Shown piece after piece: positions 9,241 to 19,348 of a DNA stretch of 64,000 nucleotides. The stretch is taken from the NCBI RefSeq assembly GCF_002441885.1, contig NZ_JXJT01000006.1, forward strand, positions 1-64,000, read 5' to 3'. Source of the stretch: Pseudolactococcus chungangensis CAU 28 = DSM 22330. GTDB taxonomy: Bacteria > Bacillota > Bacilli > Lactobacillales > Streptococcaceae. Positions within the stretch are counted from its first letter, which is position 1. Every line of letters begins with the position of its first letter. Under the pieces are notes generated by a model, which made no database searches, was not told the origin of the DNA, and was given only the letters and a program-made list of their open reading frames with translations. A program made the position numbers and the translations under genes.

Positions 9241-9328
9241 GATTAGTACAAATTGTTCAAGTTTTTATATGCTTAAGTTGATATGTTATACCATAGATAT
9301 ATCCCCTGAACTTATCACATCATTTTTT

Positions 9329-9357
9329 GACAATCATCATAAAATTTGCTAAAATAG
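9329..9357 (+). promoter_or_regulatory. Promoter of the glyQS leader
   Basis: Consensus TTGACA (9329-9334), 17-bp spacer, TAAAAT (9352-9357). Confidence 0.8.
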
Positions 9358-9363
9358 TCTAAA

Positions 9364-9507
9364 GCAAAGAAAGCAAGTGGCGCGGGTGGAGCTTGAAAAT
9401 GAATATGAGCGCTTGATTGATTAAAACAATCAAGAATTCAGGTGGAACCGCGTCGATAAGGCGTCCTGATACTAGAACACAATGTGTGTTGAGTATCTGG
9501 GCGTTTT
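9364..9507 (+). ncRNA. Glycine T-box leader of glyQS
   Basis: The T-box signature AGGTGGAACCGCG is at 9440-9452; its UGGA is the form expected to pair with the acceptor end of a tRNA-Gly with discriminator U. A stem III-like hairpin (CTTGATTG/CAATCAAG, 9412-9434) precedes it. A terminator follows (9461-9507: GCGTCCTGATACT pairing with AGTATCTGGGCG, then TTTTT). Uncharged tRNA-Gly should favour the antiterminator and read-through into glyQS. Only about 50 nt separate the likely start point from stem III, which is short for a canonical stem I. Confidence 0.85.
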
Positions 9508-9557
9508 TGTGTTCTATGCAACATTTTAAATGGCAAGACAGTCGTAATGGAGGAATT

Positions 9558-10505
9558 ATGTCAAAAAAACTATCATTTCAAGAAATCATCCTAACGCTCC
9601 AAGAATTTTGGAGTAAGCAAGGTGCTAATCTTATGCAAGCCTACGATAACGAAGTAGGTGCAGGCACCATGTCGCCTTATACTTTTTTACGTGCCAATGG
9701 TCCAGAACCGTGGAACGCTGCTTATGTGCAGCCATCACGTCGCCCAGCAGACGGTCGCTATGGGGAAAACCCAAATCGCCTGTTCCAACACCACCAATTT
9801 CAAGTGGTGATGAAGCCATCTCCTAAAAATATCCAGCAGCTCTACTTGGATAGCCTTGCAGCATTGGGCATTAATGCCCTAGAGCATGATATTCGTTTCG
9901 TCGAAGATAACTGGGAAAATCCGTCTATGGGTGCTGCTGGGATTGGCTGGGAAGTTTGGCTGGATGGGATGGAAGTAACGCAGTTTACGTATTTCCAGCA
10001 AGTCGGCGGGATTGAAGTCGATTCTGTGACGTCTGAGATTACCTATGGTCTCGAGCGTTTGGCGTCTTATATCCAAGAGGTTGAGTCGGTTTATGACCTT
10101 GAATGGGGCAATGGTGTGCTTTATGGTGATATTTTTACCGAGCCTGAGTATGAGCATTCTAAATTTGCTTTTGAGGAAATCGAAACAGATACTTTTTTGA
10201 CGCTCTTTGATACTTATGAAGCGCAATCAACTAAATTGCTTGATTTGGGTCTCGTGCATCCTGCCTATGATTTCATCTTGAAATCAAGCCATACTTTTAA
10301 CTTGCTAGACGCGAGTGGTGCGGTTTCTGTTACGGAGCGTGCGGGTTATTTGCACCGCGTGCGGACGATGGCACGCAAAGTGGCGCGTACTTTCATCAAT
10401 GAGCGTGCAAAACTTGGTTTTCCGCTCTTGAAAGATGTAGCATTACGCGATAAATATCTGGGAGAAAATGGCAAATATACGGAAGTTGCTGGAGGTGACA
10501 AATAA
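9558..10505 (+). CDS. glyQ: Glycyl-tRNA synthetase alpha subunit
   Basis: The 315-residue catalytic alpha chain of the bacterial (alpha2beta2) enzyme that charges tRNA-Gly. The class II core is clear: [32 protein letters not shown], the [14 protein letters not shown] region, FQVVMKPSP and [24 protein letters not shown] 9558 is chosen: it has GGAGG 5 nt upstream and begins MSKKLSFQE like the family; an upstream frame extension runs through the T-box terminator. The stop and the glyS start overlap by one base (TAATG), so the two chains are probably made in equal amounts. Confidence 0.97.
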   Translation: MSKKLSFQEIILTLQEFWSKQGANLMQAYDNEVGAGTMSPYTFLRANGPEPWNAAYVQPSRRPADGRYGENPNRLFQHHQFQVVMKPSPKNIQQLYLDSLAALGINALEHDIRFVEDNWENPSMGAAGIGWEVWLDGMEVTQFTYFQQVGGIEVDSVTSEITYGLERLASYIQEVESVYDLEWGNGVLYGDIFTEPEYEHSKFAFEEIETDTFLTLFDTYEAQSTKLLDLGLVHPAYDFILKSSHTFNLLDASGAVSVTERAGYLHRVRTMARKVARTFINERAKLGFPLLKDVALRDKYLGENGKYTEVAGGDK

Positions 10506-12535
10506 TGGCAAACTATTTACTTGAAATTGGCGTGGAAGAAATGCCAGCGCACCTTGTAAGTGCTGCGTCTCAACAACTTGCAAGGCGCACGGCTGACTTT
10601 TTGACAGAAAACCGCGTGACCTTTGAAACCATCACTAAATTCTCAACACCACGCCGTCTGGCTGTTTTGGTCAATGGTCTAGCAGATACCTCAGCGTCAA
10701 TTGACGAAGAAGTCAAAGGCCCATCAGCCAAAATTGCCAAAGATGCAGAAGGCAACTGGTCAAAAGCTATCCAAGGTTTCTCACGTGGTCAAGGTGTCAC
10801 ACCAGATGACTTGGTCCTAAAAGGCGATTACTACTACGCCAATAAACACATCGCAGGCAGCGCAACAGCTGATATTTTGACGAAAATCGGCAGCGATGTC
10901 ATTAGCAAAATGAACTTTTCGACCTACATGAAGTGGGCGAATAACAACTTCCTTTTCGTCCGTCCAATCCAGTGGCTCGTTAGTTTGCTTGATACAGACC
11001 TCGTGCCCTTTGACCTGCTCGATGTCACAGCAAGCAACGTGACTTACGGGCACCGGTTCTTGTTCGACGATACAATCGTTTTAGAAAATGCGTCAGATTA
11101 TGAAACAAGTCTGAAACAAGCCTTTGTCGTAGCAGATGCAGACGCTCGTAAAGCAACAATCCAAGCACAAATTGCAAGCCTTGCCAAAGCCAATAGCTGG
11201 GAGATCTACCTAGAACCAGGCTTGCTTGAAGAAGTCAATAACCTAGTAGAATACCCAACAGCTTTCGTGGGTGACTTCGATGCCAAATATTTGGAAGTGC
11301 CAGAAGAAGTGTTAGTCACATCAATGCGTGAACATCAACGTTATTTCGAAGTGCGTGATTTGGCTGGTAACCTCCAACCACATTTCATTTCAGTCAGAAA
11401 CGGGAATGCTGAGCACATTGAAAATGTCGCCAAAGGGAACCAAAAAGTTTTAGTCGCGCGTCTGGAAGATGCTGAATTTTTCTGGCGTGAAGACCAGAAA
11501 CTCAAAATTGCTGATTTGGTTGAGAAACTCAAAAAAGTGACTTTCCATGAAAAAATCGGATCAGTCCACGCCCACATGGGACGTGTGAAATTAATTGCTG
11601 AGAAATTACGTCAGCAAGCCAACTTGCCAGCAGATTACGATGCAAAACTTGATCGCGCTGCTGATATTTACAAATTTGACCTCTTGACGGGCATGGTCGG
11701 TGAATTTGACGAGTTGCAAGGTGTTATGGGTGAAAAATATGCGCGCCTTGCAGGTGAAGATGCGGCAGTAGCTACAAGTATTCGTGAACACTACTTACCA
11801 ACATCAGCTGACGGCGCCTTGCCAGAAACTGAAATCGGTGCAGTCCTTGCCATTGCTGATAAACTGGATACCATTCTCTCATTCTTCACGGTTGGCTTGA
11901 TTCCAAGTGGTTCAAACGATCCCTATGCCCTTCGTCGTGCGACAGCAGGTATTTTACGAATTATTGAAAATCAAAACTGGGATATTGAGCTGGATACGCT
12001 TATCGCCGAACTTTATACGCTTGACTTAAATGGTTTCAGCTATGACCGCAAAGCTGATGTCATGACCTTTATCAACGGTCGTGTGGCTAAGATGCTTGAA
12101 GGCACAGCGCGTTATGACATCATCGAGGCAGTTTTAGCGACTGGTTCGCTTGATGTGGCAGGTTTAAGAGCAGCAGCTCAAGCCATTGATGCGAAAACAA
12201 GCGATGCTGACTTTAAAACATCAGTCGAAAACTTGGCACGTGTCTTTAACTTGGCAAGTAAACTTGAAACGGTATCAGCAATTGACGAAAATCTCTTTGA
12301 GAATGCATCTGAAAAAGCGCTGTTTGCGGCTAACCAAGCCTTGACATTGACAGACGATAGCACACAAAATATCATCGCTTTATTCGCCTTATCAGCTCCA
12401 ATCAGTGATTTCTTTGATAACACGATGGTCATGATAGACGATCAAGCCCTTAAAAATAACCGTTTGAGCTTGCTTGCTGACATCGCAGGAAAAGCAGGTC
12501 AAATCGCTGACTTCACATTGATTAATACAAAATAA
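10505..12535 (+). CDS. glyS: Glycyl-tRNA synthetase beta subunit
   Basis: The 676-residue beta chain, which with GlyQ forms glycyl-tRNA synthetase and supplies tRNA recognition. It has the family start [15 protein letters not shown], the [11 protein letters not shown] segment, [21 protein letters not shown], an HD-like region ([19 protein letters not shown]) and [18 protein letters not shown]. Length is near the usual 680-690. The one-base overlap with glyQ couples translation. Both are under T-box control. Confidence 0.97.
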   Translation: MANYLLEIGVEEMPAHLVSAASQQLARRTADFLTENRVTFETITKFSTPRRLAVLVNGLADTSASIDEEVKGPSAKIAKDAEGNWSKAIQGFSRGQGVTPDDLVLKGDYYYANKHIAGSATADILTKIGSDVISKMNFSTYMKWANNNFLFVRPIQWLVSLLDTDLVPFDLLDVTASNVTYGHRFLFDDTIVLENASDYETSLKQAFVVADADARKATIQAQIASLAKANSWEIYLEPGLLEEVNNLVEYPTAFVGDFDAKYLEVPEEVLVTSMREHQRYFEVRDLAGNLQPHFISVRNGNAEHIENVAKGNQKVLVARLEDAEFFWREDQKLKIADLVEKLKKVTFHEKIGSVHAHMGRVKLIAEKLRQQANLPADYDAKLDRAADIYKFDLLTGMVGEFDELQGVMGEKYARLAGEDAAVATSIREHYLPTSADGALPETEIGAVLAIADKLDTILSFFTVGLIPSGSNDPYALRRATAGILRIIENQNWDIELDTLIAELYTLDLNGFSYDRKADVMTFINGRVAKMLEGTARYDIIEAVLATGSLDVAGLRAAAQAIDAKTSDADFKTSVENLARVFNLASKLETVSAIDENLFENASEKALFAANQALTLTDDSTQNIIALFALSAPISDFFDNTMVMIDDQALKNNRLSLLADIAGKAGQIADFTLINTK

Positions 12536-12567
12536 TCAAGTATATACGCACGTTTAGGAGTAAAAAA

Positions 12568-12810
12568 ATGGTAACACCTCAAGATATTGAAAGAATTAAT
12601 GAACTTGCTCGTAAGAAAAAGACAGAAGGCCTCACAGAAGCCGAGAAAGTCGAGCAAGCAGAACTTCGCCAAGCTTATCTTTCTGGCGTTAAATCAAGCT
12701 TGCGCCACCATGTCGAGTCAATCAAGGTCGTAGACCCTGATGGTAATGATATCACACCTAAAAAAGCTAGAAAAGCGCAATATGATAAAGGTTTGCGCGA
12801 TACTTTATAA
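12568..12810 (+). CDS. DUF896 family small protein (YnzC-like)
   Basis: An 80-residue cytosolic protein with the whole DUF896 pattern: a helical hairpin [31 protein letters not shown], then [30 protein letters not shown] precedes the ATG by 8 nt. It follows glyS by 32 bases with no terminator between, so it may be co-transcribed; a strong terminator follows it. The molecular role of the family is not established (YneA/YnzC relatives are linked to the SOS region in Bacillus). Confidence 0.88.
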   Translation: MVTPQDIERINELARKKKTEGLTEAEKVEQAELRQAYLSGVKSSLRHHVESIKVVDPDGNDITPKKARKAQYDKGLRDTL

Positions 12811-12828
12811 ACAATTAATCATAAAAAT

Positions 12829-12860
12829 GGTGCTGGAAGTCATTTCCAACACCTTTTTTT
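12829..12860 (+). terminator. Terminator after the DUF896 gene
   Basis: GGTGCTGGAA pairs with TTCCAACACC, followed by seven T. Confidence 0.85.
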
Positions 12861-12900
12861 CTTAAACGCAAGTAGACTGAGGCCTATCTATGATTGCGTA

Positions 12901-12929
12901 TTGCTTTATACGGGTTTCTTCAGTATAAT
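12901..12929 (+). promoter_or_regulatory. Promoter of the sugar kinase gene
   Basis: TTGCTT, 17-bp spacer, TATAAT. It leaves about 100 nt of untranslated leader in which no known riboswitch was recognised. Confidence 0.65.
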
Positions 12930-13036
12930 TTGATTGATGGGAACGTTGACAAATCAGACATGAGGTGACTCAGAAAAAAATTATAACTGCTAATCATTAT
13001 TTTTGTCATATCAAATTGAGAAGATTGGGGGAAAAT

Positions 13037-14533
13037 ATGACGTATTGGATTGGCGTTGATATTGGGACAACAGCGACGAAAGCTGTCCTTTTTACAGCAT
13101 CAGGAAAAGTTAAGGCAAGTTATACGATAGCGTATGACCTTTATCGTGATTCTTCAGGGATGGCGGAAGAAGTACCAGAAGATATTTTCGATGCCGTAAT
13201 TGGCACCATACGAGCGGTATCTGATAGCCTAACCGTAACAGATAAACTAGCGGGTATTGGTTTTTCGGCACAGCAACATTCATTAATTGGAGCTGCTTAT
13301 GATTTTAGACCATTAACGCGCGTCATAACATGGGCTGATATGCGGGCTAATGAAGAGGCAACAACTTTAAGAAACTCTGAGCAAGGACATGCTATTTTCA
13401 TGCGGACAGGTACACCGATTCAGCCGATGTCACCCTTAGCAAAATTGCTTTGGTTAAAAAACAAGCATCCCGAGCGATTTCAGGCAGTGCGATACTTCAT
13501 GGATATCAAAACCTATGTGTTTAACAGGTTATTTGGTGTTTATAAGCTAGATTTATCACTTGCTAGTGCGACTGGTCTTTACCACCTAGAGAATCAGCAG
13601 TGGGATTATGAGATTCTAGATATGTTAGGTATCACACGTGATAAGTTGCCTGAGATTGTTTCACCTTACGAAATTGAATCCGGCTTATCATTAGACGATG
13701 CGCAAAAAATGAATATTCCACCAGACACATCATTTATTTGGGGCGCAGCCGATGGTCCGATGTCTAATCTAGGCGTTAATGCCATGCAATCGAGTATTGC
13801 GGCTCTAACCATAGGGACATCAGGCGCTATTCGTGTCATGATAGACCAACCTCTTGTTGATAAAAAAGCAAGGACTTTCACCTATGCTCTGGATGAAACA
13901 CATTGGGTTATAGGTGGTGCGACAAATTCTGGTGCATCTGTACTGGCTTGGCTAAAAGAGCAGGTCTTTGCTGACAAACTCACGTTGGAAGAAATGACAA
14001 CAATGGCAGAAAAAGTTCCACCTGGTAGTCAAGGCTTGATTTTTCATCCCTATCTGGGAGGTGAACGGGCACCGATTTGGGATGCGACGGCGACGGGTGC
14101 CTTCTTTGGTCTTGGCTATGAACACGGTCAAGCAGAGATGGCGCGTGCTGTTATAGAAGGGATTACCTATAACATCCATGCCATTGCATATGCACTTGAG
14201 GAAGTAGTCGGCGAGATAAAAAGCATTCAAGCAACGGGAGGCTTTGTAAACTCTGAACTTTGGTTACAGATTCTTGCTGATATTTTTGAAATGCCAATTC
14301 ATATTCCTGAAAGTCAAGAGGCTGGTTGTTTGGGTGCTATCATTTTATCGCAAAAAGCACTGGGGGTGATTTCAGATATTGATGAAGTCGCCAAGCAAGT
14401 AACGACTAGTACAGTCTATATGCCTTTGCCAGAGCATTTTTCTACTTACCGTGAACTAGAAAGACTCTATACTGAGTTACTCGCGCATTATCAAACGAGA
14501 TATGGCAAATTGTCGGCATTTAAAAAAAGATAA
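13037..14533 (+). CDS. gntK: FGGY sugar kinase, probably gluconokinase
   Basis: A 498-residue carbohydrate kinase of the FGGY family. N-terminal ATPase motif YWIGVDIGTTATKAVLF, then GIGFSAQQHSLIG, the WADMRA motif, DIKTYVFNRLFG, and in the second domain LTIGTSGAIRV and QATGGFVNSELWLQILADI. The pattern around DIGTT, the MSPLAKLLWLK segment and the length fit Bacillus-type gluconokinase better than xylulokinase. It would make 6-phosphogluconate for the pentose phosphate pathway, which agrees with transketolase as the next gene. ATG 13037 with GGGGG upstream is preferred over a GTG 72 bases earlier. No gluconate permease is adjacent, so substrate assignment is moderate. Confidence 0.75.
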   Translation: MTYWIGVDIGTTATKAVLFTASGKVKASYTIAYDLYRDSSGMAEEVPEDIFDAVIGTIRAVSDSLTVTDKLAGIGFSAQQHSLIGAAYDFRPLTRVITWADMRANEEATTLRNSEQGHAIFMRTGTPIQPMSPLAKLLWLKNKHPERFQAVRYFMDIKTYVFNRLFGVYKLDLSLASATGLYHLENQQWDYEILDMLGITRDKLPEIVSPYEIESGLSLDDAQKMNIPPDTSFIWGAADGPMSNLGVNAMQSSIAALTIGTSGAIRVMIDQPLVDKKARTFTYALDETHWVIGGATNSGASVLAWLKEQVFADKLTLEEMTTMAEKVPPGSQGLIFHPYLGGERAPIWDATATGAFFGLGYEHGQAEMARAVIEGITYNIHAIAYALEEVVGEIKSIQATGGFVNSELWLQILADIFEMPIHIPESQEAGCLGAIILSQKALGVISDIDEVAKQVTTSTVYMPLPEHFSTYRELERLYTELLAHYQTRYGKLSAFKKR

Positions 14534-14569
14534 ATTCACAACCTTTTTCTGAAAATTCTGTTAAAAATA

Positions 14570-14578
14570 TGGTATAAT
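14570..14578 (+). promoter_or_regulatory. Extended -10 promoter of tkt
   Basis: TGGTATAAT at 14570-14578, 34 bases before the tkt start; no clear -35. Confidence 0.55.
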
Positions 14579-14612
14579 TTCTATAACTTAAAAAATGAGA
14601 GGCTTTTCAAAC

Positions 14613-16604
14613 ATGACTTTTGACAACACTGATCAACTGGGGGTCAATACGATCCGCACGCTTTCTATGGATGCTATCCAGAAAGCAAATTCAGGTCACC
14701 CAGGACTTCCTATGGGTGCAGCGCCAATGGCTTATGTCCTCTGGAGCAAATTCCTTAATGTCAACCCTTTGACGCATCGTGATTGGTCAAACCGTGACCG
14801 TTTCGTCCTGTCAGCTGGGCATGGTTCAGCGATGCTTTATTCACTCTTGCATTTGGCAGGTTATGATGTGACGATTGACGATTTGAAAAATTTCCGTCAA
14901 TGGGGCAGTAAAACACCAGGACACCCAGAAGTGGATTGGACAGATGGTGTTGAAGCAACGACTGGACCATTAGGTCAAGGGATCGCCAATGCGGTTGGTC
15001 TGGCCATGGCTGAGGCACATTTGGCTGCGACTTATAACCGTCCAGGTTATGAGATTGTTGATCACTATACTTATGCGCTTAATGGTGATGGCGATTTGAT
15101 GGAGGGTGTTTCTCAAGAAGCCGCATCTCTCGCAGCTCAGCTCAAATTAGGTAAGCTTGTTTTATTATACGATAGCAATGATATCTCTTTGGATGGGCCA
15201 ACTTCAAAATCATTTCCAGACAATATTAAAATGCGTTTCGAATCTTATGGCTGGCAACATATTTTGGTTAAAGATGGCAATGACTTAGCAGAAATTGAAG
15301 CCGCGATTATCCGTGCCAAGGCTGAAACTGACAAACCAACGATTATCGAAGTGAAAACAATCATTGGTTTTGGTGCCGAAAAACAAGGCACATCTGGCGT
15401 TCACGGTGCACCATTGGGCCCTGAGGGTGTTGCTTTTGCTAAGGAAAACTATGGTTGGGATTATCCTGACTTTACAGTGCCAGCAGAGGTTAACAAACGT
15501 TTCCTTGAAACGCTACGTGCGCGTGGTGAAAGTCTTGAACAAGTTTGGCGTGAAACATTTGATGCCTATGCACAAGACTATCCAGAGCTTGCCAAACAAT
15601 ATGCGAATGCTTTTAGCAATGTCACACCTGAGCTTGAATTGCCCAAATATGAGCTCGGTACATCAGCTGCAAGCCGTGTAACATCACAAGAAACGATTCA
15701 AAAATTATCAGCACAACTGCCAAACCTTTGGGGGGGGTCAGCTGACCTTTCTGCCTCGAATAATACTATGGTCAAAGTCGAAAGCGATTTTGAGGCAGGT
15801 AATTATGCTGGTCGTAATATCTGGTTTGGTGTGCGTGAATTTGCCATGGCAGCAGCGATGAATGGGATTGCTCTTCATGGCGGCACACGTGTCTATGGCG
15901 GGACGTTCTTCGTCTTTTCTAACTATCTCTTGCCAGCTGTTCGTATGGCTGCTTTGCAAGATATCCCTACCGTTTATGTCTTGACACATGACTCAATTGC
16001 AGTCGGTGAAGATGGCCCAACGCATGAACCAGTGGAACAATTGGCAAGTGTCCGTTCAATGCCTAACCTTAACGTGATTCGCCCTGCGGATGGCAATGAG
16101 GTGATTGCGGCTTGGCGTCGTGCGGTGACTGAAACCAAACGCCCAACGGCTTTGATTTTGACCCGTCAAAACTTACCAGTTTTACCTTATACAGCTGAAC
16201 TTGCTGAAGAAGGCGTTAATCGTGGTGCCTACATCATTTCGCCTGAGCAAAAAGATGCTGATTTAGACGGTATCATCATTGCGACAGGTAGCGAAGTAAA
16301 ACTTGCAATTGACACACAAACTGAGCTTGCTAAAGACGGGACGAATGTGCGCGTCGTATCAATGCCTGCACAAAATATCTTTGATGAACAGTCAGCTGAT
16401 TACAAAGAAGAAATTTTACCACTTGCCGTGACGAAACGTCTAGCTATCGAAGCGGGTACAAGCTTTGGTTGGGGTAAATATATCGGCCTTGCTGGCAAAA
16501 CGTTAACCATCGACACTTGGGGTGCCTCAGCACCAGGCGATAAAGTTTTCCAAGAATATGGCTTTACAGTTGAGAACGCTGTTAAGATTTATCGTGATTT
16601 GTAA
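14613..16604 (+). CDS. tkt: Transketolase
   Basis: A 663-residue thiamine diphosphate enzyme that moves two-carbon units between sugar phosphates in the pentose phosphate pathway. Motifs: [16 protein letters not shown], the ThDP motif [17 protein letters not shown] ending with [29 protein letters not shown], and the second domain [18 protein letters not shown] and [16 protein letters not shown]. The start MTFDNTDQ at 14613 matches the family; GAGAGG is 10 nt upstream. An in-frame ATG 18 bases earlier is possible but lacks a binding site. It has its own promoter and terminator. Confidence 0.96.
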   Translation: MTFDNTDQLGVNTIRTLSMDAIQKANSGHPGLPMGAAPMAYVLWSKFLNVNPLTHRDWSNRDRFVLSAGHGSAMLYSLLHLAGYDVTIDDLKNFRQWGSKTPGHPEVDWTDGVEATTGPLGQGIANAVGLAMAEAHLAATYNRPGYEIVDHYTYALNGDGDLMEGVSQEAASLAAQLKLGKLVLLYDSNDISLDGPTSKSFPDNIKMRFESYGWQHILVKDGNDLAEIEAAIIRAKAETDKPTIIEVKTIIGFGAEKQGTSGVHGAPLGPEGVAFAKENYGWDYPDFTVPAEVNKRFLETLRARGESLEQVWRETFDAYAQDYPELAKQYANAFSNVTPELELPKYELGTSAASRVTSQETIQKLSAQLPNLWGGSADLSASNNTMVKVESDFEAGNYAGRNIWFGVREFAMAAAMNGIALHGGTRVYGGTFFVFSNYLLPAVRMAALQDIPTVYVLTHDSIAVGEDGPTHEPVEQLASVRSMPNLNVIRPADGNEVIAAWRRAVTETKRPTALILTRQNLPVLPYTAELAEEGVNRGAYIISPEQKDADLDGIIIATGSEVKLAIDTQTELAKDGTNVRVVSMPAQNIFDEQSADYKEEILPLAVTKRLAIEAGTSFGWGKYIGLAGKTLTIDTWGASAPGDKVFQEYGFTVENAVKIYRDL

Positions 16605-16626
16605 ATTATTTTGATAGAAAATAAAG

Positions 16627-16659
16627 ATAGTCTGAGGCTTATGCTCCAGACTATTTTTG
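16627..16659 (+). terminator. Terminator between tkt and the convergent reductase gene
   Basis: ATAGTCTG (16627-16634) pairs with CAGACTAT (16647-16654), followed by T residues. Confidence 0.75.
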
Positions 16660-16666
16660 ATATCAT

Positions 16667-17290
16667 TTACAAGGTTAGAGCGTGCTGTCTAACTTTATTA
16701 AGAAAGAGTTGGCGTTTTTTTAACGTGTTGCTTTCGCGTCCTAGATTACCCAAGACCATTATTTTCTTTGTTTTAATGCCACAATGGTTGAGTACAGCAT
16801 TTTTTAGGCTAGAAATGCCATAAGAATCTGGAACGGAAATGAAACCTGAGAATAAGCGATACCAGAAAGTTGGCGCCATAGAAGTTGTGATAATATCTGC
16901 TGTTTTACCTTTCAAGAGTGGTTTAAATTGGCGACCACGTAAATAATTTAGGAAGAAGTTGCCTTGCTGATTACTTGAATAAGCAATACGAGGTGTGAAA
17001 ACACGGTCAATCCAACCTTTTAACAGACTTGGCATGGTACTCCACCAGATCGGATAGATAAAGATAAAATGGTCAGCCCATTGAATTATCGCTTGTGATT
17101 TTTCAATTTCAGGGTCGTCAGGCATGTGTTCACGATAACCTAAACGCAAAACAGGGTCGAAGCTCATTTTGTTAAGTTCAAGTGTTTCAATCTCATGTTT
17201 ACTGCGGTCTAAATTGTTGACAACTTCATCAAAAATTGCTGCTGAGAAACTTTGTTCGTCGGGATGCCCATTGATAACTAAAATCTTCAT
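16667..17290 (-). CDS. NAD(P)H-dependent quinone oxidoreductase (flavodoxin-2 fold)
   Basis: A 207-residue flavodoxin-like FMN/FAD enzyme of the NQO1/KefF/MdaB type, which reduces quinones or other electrophiles by two electrons. The start MKILVINGHPDEQSFSAAI is the phosphate-binding loop; QWADHFIFIYPIWWSTMPSLLKGWIDRVF is the family hallmark. It lies 2 bases downstream of the marR gene with AGGA just before the ATG, so they form one operon. This arrangement suggests induction by an electrophile or quinone sensed by the MarR protein; the inducer is not known. Confidence 0.85.
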   Translation of the reverse strand: MKILVINGHPDEQSFSAAIFDEVVNNLDRSKHEIETLELNKMSFDPVLRLGYREHMPDDPEIEKSQAIIQWADHFIFIYPIWWSTMPSLLKGWIDRVFTPRIAYSSNQQGNFFLNYLRGRQFKPLLKGKTADIITTSMAPTFWYRLFSGFISVPDSYGISSLKNAVLNHCGIKTKKIMVLGNLGRESNTLKKRQLFLNKVRQHALTL

Positions 17291-17292
17291 GA

Positions 17293-17748
17293 TTATTTCC
17301 TATCCTTTATCTGATTTTCAATATGTGTAACACCTAGCGCTAACTTCCCTAAAAGGGTCTGGAGTTGCGAGATTTCATTTTCCTCAAATGATTGAAAGAG
17401 CAGTTTGAGTGCTGATGTTTCGATTTCTTGATTTCTAGTTTTACATGCCCAAGCTTTTTCGGTTAATTCAAGCCAAACGGCATTTTGCTTGCCTGAGTGA
17501 AACTGGACGTAATCATTTTTAGCTAATGATTGTGCTAATTTTTTGATATTTTGACGCGAACAACCGAGTTTGACGGCCAATTCACTCAGGTTGCTAGGTT
17601 CACTACTTGCCTGTAATAGGGTGATGAGCATGTATTGTTTCATCGTCACTTCTTCTTGCAAGAGATTTCCAACCGTTTGCATTCTGTTTGCAAGTATAAA
17701 AATAGAAGCGAAAACTTCTTGCGTTTGGGTAGGGGCGTGTTCAATCAT
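17293..17748 (-). CDS. MarR family transcriptional regulator
   Basis: A 151-residue winged-helix repressor. The HTH region is LITLLQASSEPSNLSELAVKLGCSRQNIKKLAQSLAKNDYVQFHS, followed by the wing and a C-terminal dimer helix. GAGGT lies before the start. It is the first gene of a two-gene operon with the quinone reductase. Two palindromes overlap its promoter, as expected for autorepression. There is no Cys in the N-terminal helix of the kind used by the OhrR sensors, so ligand sensing rather than thiol oxidation is likely, though this is inference. Confidence 0.87.
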   Translation of the reverse strand: MIEHAPTQTQEVFASIFILANRMQTVGNLLQEEVTMKQYMLITLLQASSEPSNLSELAVKLGCSRQNIKKLAQSLAKNDYVQFHSGKQNAVWLELTEKAWACKTRNQEIETSALKLLFQSFEENEISQLQTLLGKLALGVTHIENQIKDRK

Positions 17749-17761
17749 GTTTTTACCTCGT

Positions 17762-17800
17762 ATCGTAATTAATTACCACAATACAGTAATTAGTTACGAT
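17762..17800. promoter_or_regulatory. Paired MarR operators
   Basis: GTAATTAATTAC (17765-17776, perfect palindrome) and GTAATTAGTTAC (17786-17797, one mismatch) lie 21 bp centre to centre and form a larger inverted repeat ATCGTAATTAATTAC / GTAATTAGTTACGAT. The marR -10 lies between them. Confidence 0.75.
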
Positions 17801-17806
17801 TTGCAA
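17778..17806 (-). promoter_or_regulatory. Promoter of the marR operon
   Basis: Minus strand TTGCAA, 17-bp spacer, TATTGT. One palindrome fills the spacer and the other lies just downstream of the -10. Confidence 0.7.
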
Positions 17807-17900
17807 GTTATTCTTTTAATTTGTATTTCAAAAAAATATTTATTTTTACCCGGAGTGTTTGATTCGGGGCAATTCCCATGGTATTAATTATTTTTATGAC

Positions 17901-17929
17901 TTGTTAAAACATCAAAAGTAGTTTATAAT
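17901..17929 (+). promoter_or_regulatory. Promoter of the APC permease gene
   Basis: TTGTTA, 17-bp spacer, TATAAT; the start codon is 53 bases downstream. Confidence 0.7.
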
Positions 17930-17982
17930 GTTTCAGTGGAATCGCTTACTAAAAATTTGTAAGTGGTGAAAATAGGAGACAA

Positions 17983-19341
17983 ATGCAACAAGAAAAAACA
18001 CGCAAGTTTGGTCTTTTGATGTCGATTGCGATGATTATTGGGATTGTGATTGGATCAGGTATATTTTTCAAAGCAGATGATATTCTAATTCAAACTAACG
18101 GAAATATTATGATGGGCTGTCTTGTCTTGCTATTAGGGGCTCTCGGAATTATATTTGGTGGGATTACCATTTCAGAATGGGCTAAGTTGACTGATGATGC
18201 GGGAGGGCTTATTTCGTATGCAGAAAATGCTTTTGGTAAATTATTTGCTTTTTTACTGGGTTGGTTTCAGAGTACGGTTTATTTCCCAGCGTTAGTTGCG
18301 ATTGTTTCCTTTGTGGCGGCAAACTATACATTGGCGCTTTTTCCTTTCTTAGGTAGTGCGACATACGGTATCTGGCTGATGACTTTAGTCTATTTAATAG
18401 CTATTTATGGCATAAATCTTTTGTCGAGTAAACTATCAGAGATTTTTCAGACATCATCCATGTTTATTAAGTTGATTCCTCTCTTTTTGATTGCGATTTG
18501 TGGCTTAATATTTGGGAACCCACATGCTATTGCATCACATTCGATTACTTTGCCAATTATGCTATCGTCAACAGGTGCCATCGTAGCTGTCGCTTTCTCT
18601 TATGATGGTTGGGCTGTTGCACCATCCATTGGCCATGAAATCAAAAACTCGAAACGCAATTTACCCTTGGCACTCATCATTAGTCCTCTTATTATTTTGA
18701 CAGTCTATGTCAGCTATTTTGTCGGCATTTCCCTGATGATTGGGCCTGGTGAGATTATGAAAATGGGAGATTTAGCTTTTTCTGAAGCAGCTGAGCGTTT
18801 GTTTGGACCGGTGGGGGAGCGACTTATGCTGGTTGCGGTGATTATCTCTGTTCTGGGGACGCTTAATGGCTTGGTGGTTGCAAATATTCGGGCGCCTTAC
18901 TTTCTGGCTTTACGCAAGGAGCTGCCGTATAGCGATAAAATCGGTGTGCTACATCCGAAATTTAACTTGTCTATTTTATCTACTTTGATGAGCTTTGTCA
19001 TGTCATTGATTTGGTTGGGGATTCATTTTTTGTCGCTCACAGTGCCAAGTATCAGCAGGTTTGGAATTGATATCTCGTCAATTCCGATTGTTATTATGTA
19101 TCTCTTTTATACAGGGCTATATGTGGGCGTGATGATGCGCACGGCTAAAGGGCTGATTCATAATAAGCTCATCGGCTATGTTTGCCCGATATTTGCGATT
19201 CTAGGGGCATTCATGATTTTATATGGCGGCTTGACTGCCGCCAATGGTGTGATCTATTTAATCGTATCAGGTTTGATTTTAGTGAGTGGATTAGCGCTCT
19301 ATCAATTTGTTGTTTGCAAGAAACCTAAAAATAGCGTATAA
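17983..19341 (+). CDS. APC family amino acid permease
   Basis: A 452-residue integral membrane transporter with about 12 hydrophobic segments. The first segment has the APC signature MIIGIVIGSGIFFKADDIL, followed by GGLISYAENAFGKLFAFLLGW and the segment-6 motif VAFSYDGWAVAPSIGHEIKNSKRNLPLAL. These fit the LAT/SteT-like subgroup, which exchanges or imports neutral amino acids; the substrate cannot be set. AGGAGA lies just before the ATG. The promoter of the asd RNA overlaps its stop codon. It is divergent from the marR operon. Confidence 0.87.
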   Translation: MQQEKTRKFGLLMSIAMIIGIVIGSGIFFKADDILIQTNGNIMMGCLVLLLGALGIIFGGITISEWAKLTDDAGGLISYAENAFGKLFAFLLGWFQSTVYFPALVAIVSFVAANYTLALFPFLGSATYGIWLMTLVYLIAIYGINLLSSKLSEIFQTSSMFIKLIPLFLIAICGLIFGNPHAIASHSITLPIMLSSTGAIVAVAFSYDGWAVAPSIGHEIKNSKRNLPLALIISPLIILTVYVSYFVGISLMIGPGEIMKMGDLAFSEAAERLFGPVGERLMLVAVIISVLGTLNGLVVANIRAPYFLALRKELPYSDKIGVLHPKFNLSILSTLMSFVMSLIWLGIHFLSLTVPSISRFGIDISSIPIVIMYLFYTGLYVGVMMRTAKGLIHNKLIGYVCPIFAILGAFMILYGGLTAANGVIYLIVSGLILVSGLALYQFVVCKKPKNSV

Positions 19342-19342
19342 T
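19314..19342 (+). promoter_or_regulatory. Promoter of the asd RNA
   Basis: TTGCAA (19314-19319), 17-bp spacer, TATAAT (19337-19342). It lies within the end of the permease gene; the -10 overlaps the permease stop codon. Confidence 0.75.
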
Positions 19343-19348
19343 AGATTT

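Noticed and set aside
9417-9557. Extended GlyQ N terminus
   Set aside because: The extension crosses the T-box and terminator; the family start with GGAGG is at 9558.
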